Origin: Fragilariopsis cylindrus CCMP1102
Taxonomy: Eukaryota > Bacillariophyta > Bacillariophyceae > Bacillariales > Bacillariaceae
Reading direction: 5' to 3'
Assembly (NCBI GenBank): GCA_900095095.1
Contig: FMBT01000066.1
Location: forward strand, 1 to 21,259
DNA length: 21,259 bases
Shown: positions 18,312-21,259 of the stretch, piece after piece
Position numbering within the stretch: the first letter of the stretch is position 1
How the letters are laid out: each line of letters starts with the position of its first letter
Translations under genes and position numbers: made by a program
Notes under the pieces: model-generated
What the model saw: only the letters and a program-made list of their open reading frames with translations
What the model was told of the DNA's origin: nothing
Databases searched by the model: none

Positions 18312-20946
18312 ATGAGAAGGAAGACTACTGCCAGTGGCACAATAAATGGCTCGTTCATCGCAATCTCGTCATTCGTACTCCATTTGTTTCTAATATCTTT
18401 CGGTGGCGATAGTAATAGTGGCATCAATGGTGGGTTAGTAGTGTTTGCTTGGACTTCGTCGTATCGATCATCATCATCATCATCCTCGTCGAGGTCGATC
18501 ATACTACAAGCCAAAAAAAATAGACCAAACAGTCGAGAGGATGACGAAAATGAGATGAACAGCTGGTACGATCCGATAGATAACGATGCAACACCTGATC
18601 AGGTTTTCTTTCAAGAAATGGAACGTCAACGTCTTGTCAATCAAGTTGGAGGTGAAGATGATGACGGTGGTGGTAATAGTCCTATTGATTTGCTCGCTTC
18701 GATTGGGACATCACCGGCAGCAGTTTCAGCCGCACGACCATCAACAACGAAAGGAGGTTCAAGATTTACTAATTCTCCACTGCCGATGGCAGGCTTTCCT
18801 CAACCAATGATGAGTAGTGGTGGTAGTGGCAGCGGCAATAATGATAATATGGGTGGTGTTGGTGGTGGTGGTATGAATAATAATGACATGGACAATCCAC
18901 GTCGACGGAATGTACCAACAATGGAACAGATTAAGATAGCAGAATCGACATTATCACAATATGCATTCTTTCAAGTATCTGATAATTGGTTAAATGAAGA
19001 TCTACAAAAAGCAATGTGGGAAGAAGAAAAAAGATTGAATGAAGAAAATAATAACAACGGAAATGGTGATGATGGTGAAAATATCAATAACGATAACGAC
19101 GTTGCGGGAGGAGGAGGACTATTAAACGATGACAATGATGACAATAACGTTATGACTGAATACCAAACTGACAATAACGAACCGTGGGATTATTTTGGTG
19201 AAGATACGACAGATGTAGATCCAGATAGACGCAACCTATTGGAAGTTCCCTTCCCAGAGAAAGGTACGTACTTACTTTTCTTGCTCTTGTTCTGCCCTTG
19301 CTTGCCTTTGTCTCAAAATATAGGATAAATCAAAAACGAAAACAAAAACAAAAAGTACACTAATACTCGTAAATTTTTCTCATCCTGTACTTGTTTTTTT
19401 TCAATTTGTTATAATACTGTACGGGAAACGACCAACATTCTATCTAAACATAATAGGCTCGGAATTTTATTTTGATCCTGACTTACCTATCGATCCAAAA
19501 GAAGTTGAACATTCCGAAAAGGCATTAGCATACCGAATGAAAAACGTAAAAACTAAGTCGGATCGACTTGAAAAGGCACGACGATCTGATAAAGCAAAGA
19601 ATTTCTTTAAACGTGGTCCAAATGAAAAAGAAGGATACGAACATTTGTGGGTTGCAGCTGTTGACAATGCTTCGTATATGCCCCTTATTGGGAATTTACG
19701 TGATTATGGTGTTGAATTTGCTGACAACTTTGGTGATTTTATTGATCATACTGCTAGTGATAATCTAGTAACAATTGAGGATATGGCTGCCTGGAAAGCA
19801 CGACAGGTATATGCGGTAACTGGTTTACCAACAATTGCATCACGGACATCATTTGAAATCGAACCAGTCCCATCATCGTCATTCAACAAATTTAAAGATA
19901 GTGTCGTCACATCTTCAACGACTCAAGCAGCGGCAGTTTCACGATTGTCTGATCCGAAAGTTGTTTCGGGGTACAAGATTAATGATATTGGTAATCATGT
20001 TGATTATTTAGCTGAAGCTTTAAAGCCAATGTCAGAACCTGAACGTGTAACACGATTCACAACATGTTTGTGTTATTACGATGGAGAAATGGAAATTTTT
20101 GAATACGGTGTCCTTGATTGTGCTTTACATTTCTGTAACTCGTTACGGACATTCATCCCACTAGCTCAAGCGACGACTCAAATGGTTGAAACCGTAAAAA
20201 TGACTTTCGGTTTGGAGTACCAAAAATTTCTCAAAACACGTATGGATGAAGCATTATTCGGTGATTCTAGTTTACCGGGTCGTGCTAGTGTAAAATTACG
20301 TGATCGTGTATTAAAGGATGGTAAAGTATTACCAAATGATATCATCGACGTATCAAAATTTATGGATTCTCAAGTTGATGTTGATTTGATGGATGCATGT
20401 GCACAAGAATTGTCTCAACGATTTGCGAATACCAAACCGACGAAAATAATGACGGTTGCTACGACTGGTCTCGTTATTGCATTGCCAATGGCACGATATT
20501 TACAAGTCCCATGCGTATATGCAAGAAAGGAACGGAATATTGTAATGGCTGATACGTATACGGCAGCATATTCTAGTAAGACGGTAGGGAAAGATAGGCA
20601 GTTGCTTGTTAGTAAAAATCACGTAAACGAATCTGATCGTGTTCTAATCATCGACGACTTTTTAAGTAGTGGTTCATCACAGGAAGCTTTATTAAGAATA
20701 CTTTCTGATGCAGGTGCTCAGGCAGTGGGTGTTGGTGTATTGCTAGAAAAAGCATACGATTCAGGTCGACAATCATTGAGTGGTTATGATATTCCTATTC
20801 AATCTCTTTGTCGAGTTGCTTCCGTAGATGGGGGTGTGATCCAATTAGTAGAAGAGGAGGATTTGACAAAATTAATGAAACAAAATAGAATAAATACCTT
20901 TTATGAAACAACATTTATTATTATGTTATTTTATTTTGTGCAATAA
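18312..20946 (+). CDS. Plastid-targeted multidomain protein with C-terminal xanthine phosphoribosyltransferase-like domain
   Basis: Two exons, 18312-19263 and 19457-20946, give 813 residues. The leader has a hydrophobic segment (15-31) and VVFAWTSS, where Trp47 can serve as the aromatic residue after cleavage of a secondary-plastid signal. Residues about 50-310 are low complexity (Gly, Asn, Asp), with one helical acidic patch (QIKIAESTLSQYAFFQ, KAMWEEEKRLNEE). Residues about 319-595 form a folded-looking region I do not recognise. From about 597 the sequence follows bacterial xanthine phosphoribosyltransferases: VLKDGKVLPNDIIDVSKFMD, MTVATTGLVIALPMARYL, VPCVYARKERN, and the PRPP-binding loop DRVLIIDDFLSSGSS (about 711). 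VLLEKAYDSGRQSL follows. The product is expected to convert xanthine or a related purine to its nucleotide, if active. The canonical xanthine-binding residues cannot be checked by eye. Confidence 0.75.
19264..19456 (+). other. Spliceosomal intron
   Basis: The donor AAG|GTACGT begins at 19264 and the acceptor AATAG|GC ends at 19456, giving 193 bp. Splicing joins codon phase 1 on both sides: the last exon-one base is G and exon two begins GC, together coding Gly. It continues as SEFYFDPDLPIDPKEVEHSE without a stop. Unspliced reading stops at 19328. It is the only clear complete intron in the window. Confidence 0.85.
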
Positions 20947-20950
20947 TTAT

Positions 20951-21237
20951 TTATATCTTGTTCTTGCACGATTCACAGTCGTCCTCGATTGCTTTTTGTT
21001 GTGCTTTCTTTTTCACAACATTTAATTGTATTAATTCCTCGAGGCTGGTTCCTCTAGTGAACCTAGTACGGTTCTTTGCGAATAATTCGTACCCCCAGTT
21101 AAAAAATCGATTTATTGCTGGTACTTCATTTAATTTCCATATCCAACCCAATTTAACTGTATCATATGCCAATTCAAAGACGGGTACACCTTTGTATAGT
21201 GTTCCATCATATTTGATTGCATATATTGCTGCCATAC
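20951..21237 (-). CDS. DCC-family (DUF393) thiol oxidoreductase-like protein, 3' exon only
   Basis: About 95 C-terminal residues are visible. The pattern IYAIKYDGTLYKGVPVFE, a Trp-rich middle (LGWIWKLNEVP), then FFNWGYELFAKNRTRF matches the C-terminal two thirds of the DCC family. In that family an N-terminal DG-x-C-x-x-C motif is expected. That motif is absent here because the exon begins at 21237 after a splice-acceptor-like ACAG on the minus strand; the 5' exon lies beyond the window. The first Met at 21235 is therefore probably internal. The stop lies 4 bp from the stop of the convergent phosphoribosyltransferase gene. The C-terminus is Lys-rich (VVKKKAQQKA). Confidence 0.65.
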
Positions 21238-21259
21238 CTGTATCTAATCAATAACCCAC
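21238..21259 (-). other. Partial intron (3' end) of the DCC-family gene
   Basis: Read leftward, the sequence ends TTGATTAGATACAG before the exon. This is a plausible branch region plus acceptor AG (21239-21238). The donor is outside the window. Confidence 0.45.

Overview
The window looks like nuclear DNA of a photosynthetic stramenopile, most likely a diatom. It is AT-rich. Genes have few introns (one clear intron is seen), and proteins are loaded with poly-Asp, poly-Asn, poly-Ser and poly-Gln tracts encoded by trinucleotide repeats. Four predicted proteins start with a signal peptide followed by a motif resembling the ASAFAP plastid-import motif of secondary red plastids. No species is claimed.

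Layout. 1-3888 holds no convincing gene. It contains a tandem array of about 170-190 bp units (880-2130) inside a possible 3.1 kb element bounded by 17-bp exact inverted repeats (466-482 and 3541-3557). 3889-5604 (-) is an F-box plus cytochrome b5 domain protein. 6102-7262 (-) is a plastid-type ferredoxin-NADP reductase-like oxidoreductase. It shares a 541 bp divergent spacer with 7804-8615 (+), a predicted thylakoid-lumen protein ending in a WW domain. 9301-11061 (+) is a polytopic membrane protein of unknown function, convergent with 11137-12349 (-), an LCM-type SAM methyltransferase. A second divergent spacer leads to 12856-16012 (+), an ABC1/UbiB-type atypical kinase fused to a class C beta-lactamase-like serine hydrolase domain. 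This is convergent with 16116-17586 (-), a type II membrane protein with a TupA-like ATP-grasp domain. A third divergent spacer leads to 18312-20946 (+), a two-exon, plastid-targeted protein ending in a xanthine phosphoribosyltransferase-like domain. It is convergent with 20951-21237 (-), the 3' end of a DCC-family (DUF393) protein.

Main anomaly. Five of these genes are broken on paper by about 22 one-base reading-frame shifts. All are consistent with loss of a single base in the sense direction, and after counting them every repaired length is a multiple of three. The other genes have none. The losses concentrate at 14.7-17.6 kb, and similar base drop-out is visible in the tandem array. I read this as consensus drop-out (homopolymers, or removed heterozygous or ambiguous positions) rather than real pseudogenes. 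I therefore annotate full-length genes across the breaks.

The genes do not form one pathway. Plastid function is a loose theme: the FNR-like protein, the lumen WW protein, the ABC1 kinase fusion and the phosphoribosyltransferase fusion all carry plastid-type leaders. The most unusual proteins are the lumenal WW protein, the F-box/cytochrome b5 fusion and the phosphoribosyltransferase with a large uncharacterised N-terminal part.
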